The notes under the pieces were generated by a model that was not told where the DNA came from, made no database searches, and was given only the letters and a program-made list of their open reading frames with translations. Positions 1 to 5,739 of a DNA stretch of 5,744 nucleotides are shown one piece after another. Numbering within the stretch: the first letter of the stretch is position 1; each line of letters opens with the position of its first letter. The position numbers and the translations under genes are program-made. Source of the stretch: an uncultured Eubacteriales bacterium (GTDB lineage: Bacteria; Bacillota; Clostridia; UMGS1810); contig CABUQL010000098.1 of the NCBI GenBank assembly GCA_902493665.1, positions 1-5,744 of the forward strand, written 5' to 3'.

Positions 1-642
1 CACACTTACAAGATTTCTGTTATATGAAAACGCTTTGTTTGAAATCTTTTTTGTTCCCTCGGGAATTTTGTAATTTTCATCTTTCCTTCCCGCAGGATAC
101 ATAATAAGTTCTGTTTTGTCCTTTGTAAAAATCACACCGTCAACTGTTGTGTAATTAGGATTTTCACTGCTGACATCAAAATCTTTGATTGAGTCGCACT
201 CGGCAAAAGCATTTTTACCGATATATGAAACATTTTTTCCGATTGTTACGCTTTCAAGAAGCGGACAGTCCATAAAAGCCTCATTTCCAATGTATTCAAG
301 CGAATCGGGAAAATTAATTTTTGAAAGATTTTTGCTTAATCCGAAAGCGTTATCGCCTATCGACAGAAATCCTTCCGGCAAAACAACTTCTTCAACTTCG
401 CCGCAGCTTGTGAAAACGTTTTTTTCAATCTTTGTAACGCCTTTTAAAAGCGCAAGTTTTTTTGCGGTATTTAAATATTTGGTAAACGGTGTTGCGTCGT
501 TTATCATGCCGTAGCCTTTAACTGATACTGTAGAGCTTTCCTCGTTGTAATCCCACTTCATATCCGCCGCAAAGCAGCTAAACGGCAAAGCTATTGCAGT
601 TGAAAGCGAAATCACTCCGAATATTTTTTTTAAATTCATCAT
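1..642 (-). CDS. BspA-like leucine-rich-repeat secreted surface protein (3' end outside window)
   Basis: Reading leftward from 642 gives 214 codons without a stop, running off the window edge, so the C-terminus is missing. Residues 1-25 form a signal peptide (MMNLKKIFGV, then a hydrophobic stretch) with a likely signal peptidase I site after CFA. Residues 30-52 (WDYNEESSTVSVKGYGMIND) match the lead-in commonly seen before LRR_5 repeats. Residues about 68-214 carry BspA-type repeats of the pattern I..xAF..C..L..V..P..v..I, for example FLSIGDNAF, LEYIGNEAF, VSYIGKNAF and TKKISNKAF, plus the typical insert NPNYTTVDGVIFTKDKTELI. This family is secreted or cell-surface and often adhesive; the ligand here is unknown. 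Two ATGs lie in tandem (642 and 639). AGGGAG at 652-647 sits 4 or 7 bases upstream, so the second may be the true start. Expression is predicted to be gated by the c-di-GMP-II riboswitch upstream. The missing part may hold more repeats or a wall anchor. Confidence 0.9.
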   Translation of the reverse strand, partial: MMNLKKIFGVISLSTAIALPFSCFAADMKWDYNEESSTVSVKGYGMINDATPFTKYLNTAKKLALLKGVTKIEKNVFTSCGEVEEVVLPEGFLSIGDNAFGLSKNLSKINFPDSLEYIGNEAFMDCPLLESVTIGKNVSYIGKNAFAECDSIKDFDVSSENPNYTTVDGVIFTKDKTELIMYPAGRKDENYKIPEGTKKISNKAFSYNRNLVSV

Positions 643-646
643 ACCG

Positions 647-652
647 CTCCCT
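647..652 (-). promoter_or_regulatory. Ribosome binding site of the BspA-like gene
   Basis: AGGGAG on the minus strand precedes a tandem ATGATG. Spacing is 4 bases to the first ATG (642) and 7 to the second (639), so spacing slightly favours the second. It lies 12 bases beyond the riboswitch terminator's U-tract, so it is only transcribed when the terminator is read through. Confidence 0.7.
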
Positions 653-663
653 AAAAAGGTAAT

Positions 664-704
664 AAAAAAGCCTGTCAAAATCCAACAAAATGGATTTAAC
701 AGAC
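664..704 (-). terminator. Riboswitch-controlled intrinsic terminator (expression platform)
   Basis: On the minus strand, GTCTGTTAAATCCA (704-691) pairs with TGGATTTTGACAGGC (684-670). This gives about 14 pairs with one bulged T and two G-U pairs, around a six-base loop (TTTTGT), followed by six Ts (669-664). It lies inside the leader of the BspA-like gene, not after a gene, so it is an attenuator. Its 5' arm shares bases 703-697 (TCTGTTA) with the 3' strand of the aptamer's closing helix. The two folds are therefore mutually exclusive, which predicts that ligand binding prevents termination. Confidence 0.87.
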
Positions 705-772
705 CGGTTGCGCTACTCACTCAGCGATATACAAGCGCCCATATACACATATCGCATCATTGCTTTCCATTA
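697..772 (-). promoter_or_regulatory. Class II cyclic-di-GMP riboswitch aptamer (c-di-GMP-II)
   Basis: Read on the minus strand, the leader has in order GGAAAGCAATGATG (768-755), GGGCGCTTG (740-732) and AGTAGCGCAACCGGTC (717-702). These match, in order and roughly in spacing, the conserved blocks I recall from clostridial c-di-GMP-II aptamers (AAACAAUGAUG, GGGCACUUG, AGUAGUGCAACCGACC). The closing helix P1 can form from TAATGGA (772-766) and TCTGTTA (703-697). An inner helix pairs GCGC (738-735) with GCGC (713-710), replacing GCAC/GUGC in the known RNA, which is covariation-compatible. A short hairpin ATAT-GTGT-ATAT lies at 752-741. The aptamer begins only a few bases after the predicted transcription start. 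c-di-GMP-II RNAs bind cyclic di-GMP and in Clostridioides difficile mostly activate adhesin and pilus genes. Recognition is from memory of the consensus, not a covariance-model search. Confidence 0.93.
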
Positions 773-782
773 TTTCACAATC

Positions 783-811
783 AATATACCATATTAATTA
801 TTAAATGTCAA
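783..811 (-). promoter_or_regulatory. Sigma-A-type promoter of the riboswitch/BspA-like transcript
   Basis: On the minus strand TTGACA (811-806) is followed after exactly 17 bases by TATATT (788-783), with TGG just before it forming an extended -10. The predicted start is near 776-775, placing the aptamer at the very 5' end of the RNA. The -35 box lies only 22 bases beyond the stop codon of the EAL-like gene. Confidence 0.88.
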
Positions 812-833
812 GACTTTTTTTTGGAATTTTTTA

Positions 834-2162
834 CTAAATGTTTTTATTTCCCGGAATAGCTTCCAAAAGCTTATCAAATTCTTCAATGCCTATGGCTTTA
901 TGATAATAAAATCCCTGCAGGATGTCACAGCCCGCATTTTTAGCCGCAATAACCTGGTTTTCGTTTTCAACGCCGACACACAAAACTTTTGCATTCATTT
1001 CTTTTGCAAGTCTTACAGTATTTTTAAAAATCGCCTTACCTTGCTCATTTTGCGCCCCATAAAGCACACTTTTGTCAATGCTTATTATGTCGGGCAAAAT
1101 TAAAGACAACTCGCCGAAAGCCGTATTTCCTTTTCCGAAATTATCAACGCAAATTTTAAACCCTTCTTTTTTTAAGGCAGATATGTTTTTCGTTAAAACA
1201 TCAATTCTGTTTTCCGTTTGTTCATCTTCAATTTCGATAATTATATTTTCGATGCGTGCACCCGTTTCTTTTGCAATATCGGAAATTTTTTCGGCAATAC
1301 CTTCTTTTGTAAGCGTTTCTTTTGAAAAATTGCATGCCGCAAAAAGATTATCTTTATTTTCATCGCATAAAAGTTTGCAGCATTTTTTGAAAGTATATAA
1401 ATCAAATTTTTCACTAAGTCCGCTTTCTTTTATTACGCTTAAAAACTTAGCCGGCAAAATATTATCCGCCTTTTTAACATCAAGTCTTGTAAGAACCTCA
1501 AAACCGATAATTTTGCCGTTTTGCGCATCTGTAAGAGGCTGAAGAACCTGATAAAAAACATCGTTATCTATAAAGCTTTCAATGTTTTTTTCTATGCTTT
1601 CACTTTCAAGAATTTTTTTCAAGTCGCTTTTTTTGCATATTTTAAACTTTTCATCCGCCTTTTTTATATATCTTGTAATTTTTTTGGCAAATCCCGCCGC
1701 AGTTTCAAAACTCTCATCTTCCACAGTGCTTATATAACAACCGATATTAAGTGACATCAAATTTGAAAACTTTTCAAATTCACCTAAAAAACCTGTGCAA
1801 AAATCCTGTAATTTTTCACTGTCTGCTGCCGACGCGATTACGTAATTGCTCCTGTCTACCCTTGTCCACATTCCGTCCGTTATGCCGCAGAATTCTTTTG
1901 TCTTTTTCTCGGCAAGAAGACGGATTTTCAAAAATTTGTCACTGTCGGCGTTAATATCCAAAGATTCATAAGATAACCCGATATATACCGCACTGCAGCT
2001 CTTGTTTTTACTTTTGCACAAATTGAAGTTTTTTTCCACGCCCGCAATATCGGAAAACTCGGTTATACCGAATTTTTCTTTGTCTTTTCCGAAAATTCCG
2101 AAAAACACAATTGCCGAACCAATCGCTGCTGCCACACAAAAAAGCATTACAAAAGTTTCCAA
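834..2162 (-). CDS. Membrane-anchored degenerate GGDEF/EAL protein, probable c-di-GMP receptor
   Basis: A 442-residue protein with one N-terminal membrane helix (about 4-24), a region about 45-185 resembling a decayed GGDEF domain, and an EAL-like domain about 195-436. At the GGDEF site the sequence is DRSNY (103-107), so cyclase activity is not expected. In the EAL domain, EVLTR (222-226) keeps the ExLxR signature. N278 (ACNFS), E310 and E312 (IIIEIED) and Q416 (DILQGF) are also kept. However, the DDFG motif reads DNFG (340-343), the lysine of LKID is serine (ISID, S361), and AEGVE is CVGVE (395-399). Family knowledge says these positions hold metal or catalytic residues, so I infer loss of phosphodiesterase activity and possible retention of ligand binding, as in LapD or FimX. 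The start is TTG at 2162, chosen because AAAGGGG lies 8 bases upstream. No clear terminator follows, so read-through into the riboswitch leader is possible. Confidence 0.9.
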   Translation of the reverse strand: METFVMLFCVAAAIGSAIVFFGIFGKDKEKFGITEFSDIAGVEKNFNLCKSKNKSCSAVYIGLSYESLDINADSDKFLKIRLLAEKKTKEFCGITDGMWTRVDRSNYVIASAADSEKLQDFCTGFLGEFEKFSNLMSLNIGCYISTVEDESFETAAGFAKKITRYIKKADEKFKICKKSDLKKILESESIEKNIESFIDNDVFYQVLQPLTDAQNGKIIGFEVLTRLDVKKADNILPAKFLSVIKESGLSEKFDLYTFKKCCKLLCDENKDNLFAACNFSKETLTKEGIAEKISDIAKETGARIENIIIEIEDEQTENRIDVLTKNISALKKEGFKICVDNFGKGNTAFGELSLILPDIISIDKSVLYGAQNEQGKAIFKNTVRLAKEMNAKVLCVGVENENQVIAAKNAGCDILQGFYYHKAIGIEEFDKLLEAIPGNKNI

Positions 2163-2170
2163 AATACCAT

Positions 2171-2177
2171 CCCCTTT
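2171..2177 (-). promoter_or_regulatory. Ribosome binding site supporting a TTG start for the EAL-like gene
   Basis: AAAGGGG on the minus strand lies 8 bases before TTG at 2162-2160. An ATG directly overlapping the end of this site (GGGGATGG) is in another frame and stops after seven codons. The next in-frame ATG (codon 6) is too far from the site and would shorten the membrane helix, so TTG is the likely start. Confidence 0.75.
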
Positions 2178-2216
2178 CGTCTGATTTTGTTCTTATCGTC
2201 AAATTTGTTTGCAAAT

Positions 2217-2245
2217 ATTTTAGCACAAGATTTTTAATCAGTCAA
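2217..2245 (-). promoter_or_regulatory. Sigma-A-type promoter of the EAL-like gene
   Basis: Minus-strand TTGACT (2245-2240), a 17-base spacer, then TAAAAT (2222-2217) preceded by TGC, an extended -10. The start is predicted near 2210, giving a leader of about 48 bases before TTG. This makes the gene independent of the flippase upstream. Confidence 0.82.
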
Positions 2246-2252
2246 GATGATT

Positions 2253-2280
2253 ATATGGCATGCTCAGCATTTTTACATAT
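2253..2280. repeat. Imperfect dyad upstream of the EAL-gene promoter (possible operator)
   Basis: ATGCTcAGCAT (2260-2270) is a perfect 5+5 inverted repeat around one base. It is nested in an outer pair ATATG (2253-2257) and CATAT (2276-2280). It lies 14 bases upstream of the -35 hexamer, where an activator might bind. No family-specific operator is recognised, and AT-rich DNA can produce such symmetry by chance. Confidence 0.25.
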
Positions 2281-2295
2281 ATCTTTATTGAACGC

Positions 2296-2323
2296 AAAAT
2301 TTAACCTCGGTTTTCGCCGAGGT
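2296..2323 (-). terminator. Probable terminator of the flippase gene
   Basis: A perfect 7-bp stem (ACCTCGG / CCGAGGT, 2323-2317 with 2310-2304) with a six-base loop, 22 bases past the flippase stop codon. On the minus strand it is followed only by a broken U-tract (TTAAATTTT). On the plus strand the same hairpin is followed by a richer T-tract (about 2323-2338). It may therefore act in both directions or better against antisense transcription. Confidence 0.65.
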
Positions 2324-2345
2324 ATTTTTCTTCTTTTTAAAATTT

Positions 2346-3821
2346 TTATCTGCTTTTTACAAGTTTATTTTTAAGCTTTAAAAACATTGGCATTGCAATG
2401 CCGAGCACTTCGAGCCTTGTTCTTTTAAAGCACATAAGAAGTCCGAAATAAATAACTACACATATCGCAATCGTTACAAACTGCCATATTATACTTTCGG
2501 GATACAGCCCTTTAAGCGCATATGCCGCCGCTCCCATTACGATGCTCGATACAATTTGAGGAAATGTGTTTTTAAGACTTTCAATAAATCCAATTTTAAA
2601 CATTGCAGATAAAAATATAACGCTTACTAATATTCCCTGAATTCTGACAAGCGATCTTGTTATGTAAAGTGGTTCGTATCCGTGTTTAGCACTGATATAA
2701 ATTGCAGGCGCCAAAACAATTAAATGGATCACTTGTGACAAAAGCGATATATTCGGCTTGCCTTTGCTCCTGTAAACTTCACTCGAAAAAAAGCCGTAAA
2801 CTATCGTCACCGAACTCATAAGCGACCAAAGTCCTATAAAATCGGCAGCCTCACTCCAATTGCTTCCCAAAAGAATTCTCGTTGCAAGCCGGCTGAATAT
2901 GAATAATCCGACTCCCATCGGCATTATAAGGTCCGCTGTAAGCGACTGAAATTTTAAATATGTGCTTTTAAATTTAACATCATCGTTCTGATATCTTGAC
3001 AATGCTGAAAACAATACCGGCGTTATTCCTGCCGTTATTATATTCATATAGGAATTTACTGTTGACATGGCGGTTTTGTAGAGTCCGAGGTAATAATCGT
3101 TTAAAATTCTTCCGACAATAAAAGTCCCGATATATCCGGTCAGCCATATAGATATGCTTTCCAAAAGCGTCCATGCAGTAAATGAAAACATCTCTTTAAA
3201 CTTTTTAAAAGAATAATAAAGCTTAGGTTTCCACTCGGAACGCATAGTGAGCATAATTGCCTGAATCAGATTCATTGCAAGCGTTCCCAAAACAAGTGCC
3301 CAATAGTTTTTATAAACAATTGCCAGCGGAACGGTTACAAAAAGCGGTATAAAACTTGTTACAATCCTTACTAAAAACAGTGTTTTAAAATCAAATTCTC
3401 TTTTATATACCGACATTTGTATACTCGAAAAAGAGCTCAGTATTATTGAAAGCGATGCAACGCTCATTCCGATGCCGAGAGACGGCGATCCGACAAGAGA
3501 AGCAAGGTGATTTCTGAATAAGAAAATTATTAAAACAGACGTCAGCGACAAAACAAGATTTGACCAAAACGCCACATTTACGCTTTTGTAATACTCATCT
3601 TTGCTTTCAAATTCATGCTGGATTATGTACTTTTGAAAACCGGCATCAGTAAAAATATCGGCAAAACTTATTATCATTGTAATTGTTGCAACCGCACCGA
3701 ATGCTTCAGGCATAAGGATTCTTGCAAGAATCATATTTGTAATCGGCGCTATAAGCTTTGCAACTATCTCGGCACACATCGACCACGACGTTGCCCTTGC
3801 GATTTTTTTATTATCAACCAT
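2346..3821 (-). CDS. Wzx/TuaB-type polysaccharide flippase (PST family membrane transporter)
   Basis: A 491-residue, very hydrophobic protein with roughly 12-14 predicted membrane helices, the usual size for lipid-linked oligosaccharide flippases of the MOP/PST superfamily. Family-like signatures are LARILMPEAFG (32-42), DAGFQKYIIQ (59-68), YKREFDFKTLFLVRI (139-153) and LLGSNWSEAADF (317-328). The C-terminus is basic (KLKNKLVKSR). Proteins of this family move undecaprenyl-linked glycan units or teichuronic-acid-type precursors across the cytoplasmic membrane. No glycosyltransferase, polymerase or chain-length regulator is visible nearby, so the substrate cannot be guessed. The ATG at 3821 has a GGGG-containing site (3830-3827) five bases upstream and its own promoter. 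It most resembles the TuaB/WzxC branch, but branch assignment is by eye. Confidence 0.9.
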   Translation of the reverse strand: MVDNKKIARATSWSMCAEIVAKLIAPITNMILARILMPEAFGAVATITMIISFADIFTDAGFQKYIIQHEFESKDEYYKSVNVAFWSNLVLSLTSVLIIFLFRNHLASLVGSPSLGIGMSVASLSIILSSFSSIQMSVYKREFDFKTLFLVRIVTSFIPLFVTVPLAIVYKNYWALVLGTLAMNLIQAIMLTMRSEWKPKLYYSFKKFKEMFSFTAWTLLESISIWLTGYIGTFIVGRILNDYYLGLYKTAMSTVNSYMNIITAGITPVLFSALSRYQNDDVKFKSTYLKFQSLTADLIMPMGVGLFIFSRLATRILLGSNWSEAADFIGLWSLMSSVTIVYGFFSSEVYRSKGKPNISLLSQVIHLIVLAPAIYISAKHGYEPLYITRSLVRIQGILVSVIFLSAMFKIGFIESLKNTFPQIVSSIVMGAAAYALKGLYPESIIWQFVTIAICVVIYFGLLMCFKRTRLEVLGIAMPMFLKLKNKLVKSR

Positions 3822-3857
3822 AATGTCCCCGCCTAGTATATTTCATTCAACTTATAT

Positions 3858-3886
3858 ATGTTAGCATAATCTCTTGTATTTTGCAA
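3858..3886 (-). promoter_or_regulatory. Promoter of the flippase gene
   Basis: Minus-strand TTGCAA (3886-3881), 17-base spacer, TAACAT (3863-3858) preceded by TGC, an extended -10. The predicted start is near 3851, with a leader of about 30 bases. The -35 is weaker than those of the other two leftward promoters. Confidence 0.68.
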
Positions 3887-3932
3887 GGAATTTGTATAAT
3901 AAAGCCTCTTTTGCAGATTTTCACAAAAAATG

Positions 3933-3961
3933 TAGACTTTTTAATTTTTGTATGATATTAT
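3933..3961 (+). promoter_or_regulatory. Possible promoter of the PstS-like operon
   Basis: TAGACT (3933-3938), a 17-base spacer and TATTAT (3956-3961) would start RNA near 3968, about 34 bases before the chosen ATG. An alternative -10, TATAAT at 3895-3900, is perfect but has only a poor -35 (TTGTAT, 15-base spacing). I see no PHO-box-like direct repeat, although I did not have a matrix to score one. Confidence 0.4.
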
Positions 3962-4001
3962 GAAATTAAAGAGAGATAAAGAAACGAAAGAAGATGGTAA
4001 A

Positions 4002-5174
4002 ATGAACGAAACCGTTAAGAAAAAAGTGCTAATAATATCATTTAAGATTATTTCAACTTTGCTGGCTGCAATTGTAAGTTTATATGCTGCGCTCTTTGCG
4101 TATCTTTCCATTTTGGGACTTAATATCACAAATATTTTAAGTCATATCAGCGCGTTTATTCTGCCGTCTTTGCTCTTACCTTTAATATGGCTTAAAAAGC
4201 GGAAAAAGTTTTTAATTGTTTGGTGCATCTGCTTTTTTGTTTACGGAGTGGCGCTCGGCACAAACATCGGAATAATAAATTATAACCAAAGCATTACGGT
4301 AAACACCACGCCGAGTATTGATGTTTATGAATATCTGCCGTTTACCGAAAATTCAAAAATTGTAAAGACGGACAGCAAAACGCTTAAAATTACCGAAAAT
4401 CTGCCGGTAATTGACGGAGCGGCGGCGGTATTTCCCGTCTACTCCGCATTTGTGAACGCCGTATATCCCAATACCGTAAAACTTTTCGACGGAGTATTTG
4501 AGTATAATAACACACCGTCCGGATACCGTCTTTTGGCTGAAAAGAAAACCGATATTTTCATCGGCGCATATCCTTCCGAAGAACAAAGAGAATATGCAAA
4601 AGAAAACCAAACCACGTTTGAATATACCCCTATCGGAACGGAGGCGTTTGTTTTCTTTGTTCACAAGGATAATCCTGTTACAAATCTTACAACCGAGCAA
4701 ATAAAGGGCATATATTCAGGCAAAATTAAAAACTGGAAAGAAGTAGGCGGAAAGAATCAAAAAATCGATGCTTTTCAAAGAAACGAAGGCAGTGGCAGCC
4801 AGAGCATGTTAAAACGTTTTATGGGCGATACGCCGATTATGAAACCTAATACAGAACAGGTAGTCGGCGATATGTGGAGCATTACGGAACAGGTTGAAAA
4901 CTACAAAAACAAAAAATCTTCAATCGGATTTTCGTTCAGATACTATATCGAAAACATCGTGCAAAATCCCGACCTTAAAATAATTTCCGTTGACGGAATT
5001 GCACCGACTTGCGAAAATATCAGAAACGCCAGCTATAACCCCGTAACACCGCTTTATGCCGTTACTTATAAAGAAGACGAAAATGAAAATGTTAAAAAAC
5101 TTCTTGATTGGATTTTGTCCGACGAAGGGCAATACATTATAAACGAAACCGGTTATGTTGCAATAAAAGAGTAA
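4002..5174 (+). CDS. Three-TM-anchored PstS-like substrate-binding protein
   Basis: From ATG 4002 the protein has 390 residues. Helices lie at about 9-38, 43-63 and 69-93. KKK before the first and KKRKK between the second and third give an N-in, C-out topology, placing residues about 100-390 outside. That part is a PstS-like periplasmic-binding fold (PBP_like_2 type): LPVIDGAAAVFPVYSAFVNA (134-153), KKTDIFIGAYPS (181-192), LTTEQIKGIYSGKIKNWKEV (229-248) and RNEGSGSQS (260-268). Classical PstS proteins bind phosphate. Here the usual Ser/Thr after IDG is replaced by alanines (DGAAAV), so the ligand may differ. There is no lipobox and no cleavable signal. An upstream extension to ATG 3960 or TTG 3948 adds only a charged tail and overlaps the likely promoter; no convincing Shine-Dalgarno separates the options. 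The next gene follows after 31 bases, so the two are probably one operon. Confidence 0.87.
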   Translation: MNETVKKKVLIISFKIISTLLAAIVSLYAALFAYLSILGLNITNILSHISAFILPSLLLPLIWLKKRKKFLIVWCICFFVYGVALGTNIGIINYNQSITVNTTPSIDVYEYLPFTENSKIVKTDSKTLKITENLPVIDGAAAVFPVYSAFVNAVYPNTVKLFDGVFEYNNTPSGYRLLAEKKTDIFIGAYPSEEQREYAKENQTTFEYTPIGTEAFVFFVHKDNPVTNLTTEQIKGIYSGKIKNWKEVGGKNQKIDAFQRNEGSGSQSMLKRFMGDTPIMKPNTEQVVGDMWSITEQVENYKNKKSSIGFSFRYYIENIVQNPDLKIISVDGIAPTCENIRNASYNPVTPLYAVTYKEDENENVKKLLDWILSDEGQYIINETGYVAIKE

Positions 5175-5205
5175 TGTTATATTCGGTAAATAAGGGGACT
5201 TAAAA

Positions 5206-5739
5206 ATGCTTTTGAATGGATTTTTTCTGTACTACTTATCGGCAGCTATTATTGTTATTACCGTTCCGTCTATTATCGGTGCGTCTGTATTTACAATTGT
5301 AAAATCATACAAAGCTAAAAATTATACCAAAATGAAATGTATGATTTTAACACTTCTGTGCATGACGATTGCGGCGGGTTCTTGGCTTTTAAATATGGGG
5401 TGGCTAAGATTTGTCATGACATATGCACTTGTCCCGTTTGTTCATGCAATAATTTTCTTTTTGGCAAATCTTTTTTCGGCAAAATATATGCAAAAATCAA
5501 AAAAGTTAAAAGCTATATTTATTATGTTTTGCATAACATATTTATTGTCTTATTTGCTGCTTGCCGATGGCGGCGACATTGGCGAAATGTATGTGTTTTT
5601 CGGACTGATTCATAATAATGAAATTTCGCATATATGTGATTATCTGTCAGAAATTGCCTTCTTTGTGCATATAGTATTGTTAATTCTTCAAATAACGGAA
5701 ATTGCAAAGATTAAAAAATGCGAACAAGCAAAAAATTAA
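5206..5739 (+). CDS. Unrecognised five-TM membrane protein
   Basis: A 177-residue protein I do not recognise. Hydrophobic segments lie at about 5-33, 43-63, 66-91, 102-120 and 143-164, separated by basic loops (KSYKAKNYTKMK, KYMQKSKKLK), and the C-terminal tail is basic. Between helices 4 and 5 is a distinctive loop, ADGGDIGEMYVFFGLIHNN (120-138), with three acidic residues and glycines, predicted on the outer face if the N-terminus is outside. AAGGGG (5192-5197) lies 8 bases before the ATG, a strong ribosome site. The 31-base gap from the PstS-like gene has no terminator, so co-transcription is likely. A partner role for the binding protein is inference only. The stop is five bases from the window edge, so the operon may continue. 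Confidence 0.8.
   Translation: MLLNGFFLYYLSAAIIVITVPSIIGASVFTIVKSYKAKNYTKMKCMILTLLCMTIAAGSWLLNMGWLRFVMTYALVPFVHAIIFFLANLFSAKYMQKSKKLKAIFIMFCITYLLSYLLLADGGDIGEMYVFFGLIHNNEISHICDYLSEIAFFVHIVLLILQITEIAKIKKCEQAKN

Noticed and set aside
185..514. Plus-strand open frame of 109 codons inside the LRR gene
   Set aside because: It is antisense to a clear signal-peptide plus BspA-repeat coding region, has no recognisable domain and no ribosome site.
574..590. Cys in the LRR protein's leader (LPFSC) as a lipoprotein box
   Set aside because: The residues before the Cys (P-F-S) do not fit the [LVI][ASTVI][GAS]C pattern, and a good signal peptidase I site (CFA) is present.
697..772. Alternative identity of the leader RNA as a class I (GEMM) c-di-GMP or other riboswitch
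   Set aside because: It lacks the GEMM two-helix core and GNRA tetraloop/receptor pattern, while the class II blocks match in order.
1072..1542. Plus-strand open frame of 156 codons inside the EAL-like gene
   Set aside because: It is a shadow of the reverse strand, which encodes recognisable EAL motifs across the same bases.
2008..2226. Minus-strand 72-codon frame overlapping the EAL gene's start and promoter
   Set aside because: It begins within the -10 region of the EAL promoter and out of frame with the domain-bearing reading; no ribosome site.
3948..4001. Upstream starts (TTG 3948, ATG 3960) for the PstS-like gene
   Set aside because: They add only a charged 14-18 residue tail, lack a Shine-Dalgarno and overlap the best -10 candidate. 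ATG 4002 begins just before the first membrane helix.
4353..4700. Minus-strand open frame of 115 codons inside the PstS-like gene
   Set aside because: The opposite strand has conserved PstS-like motifs over this whole stretch; the antisense frame has no family signature.
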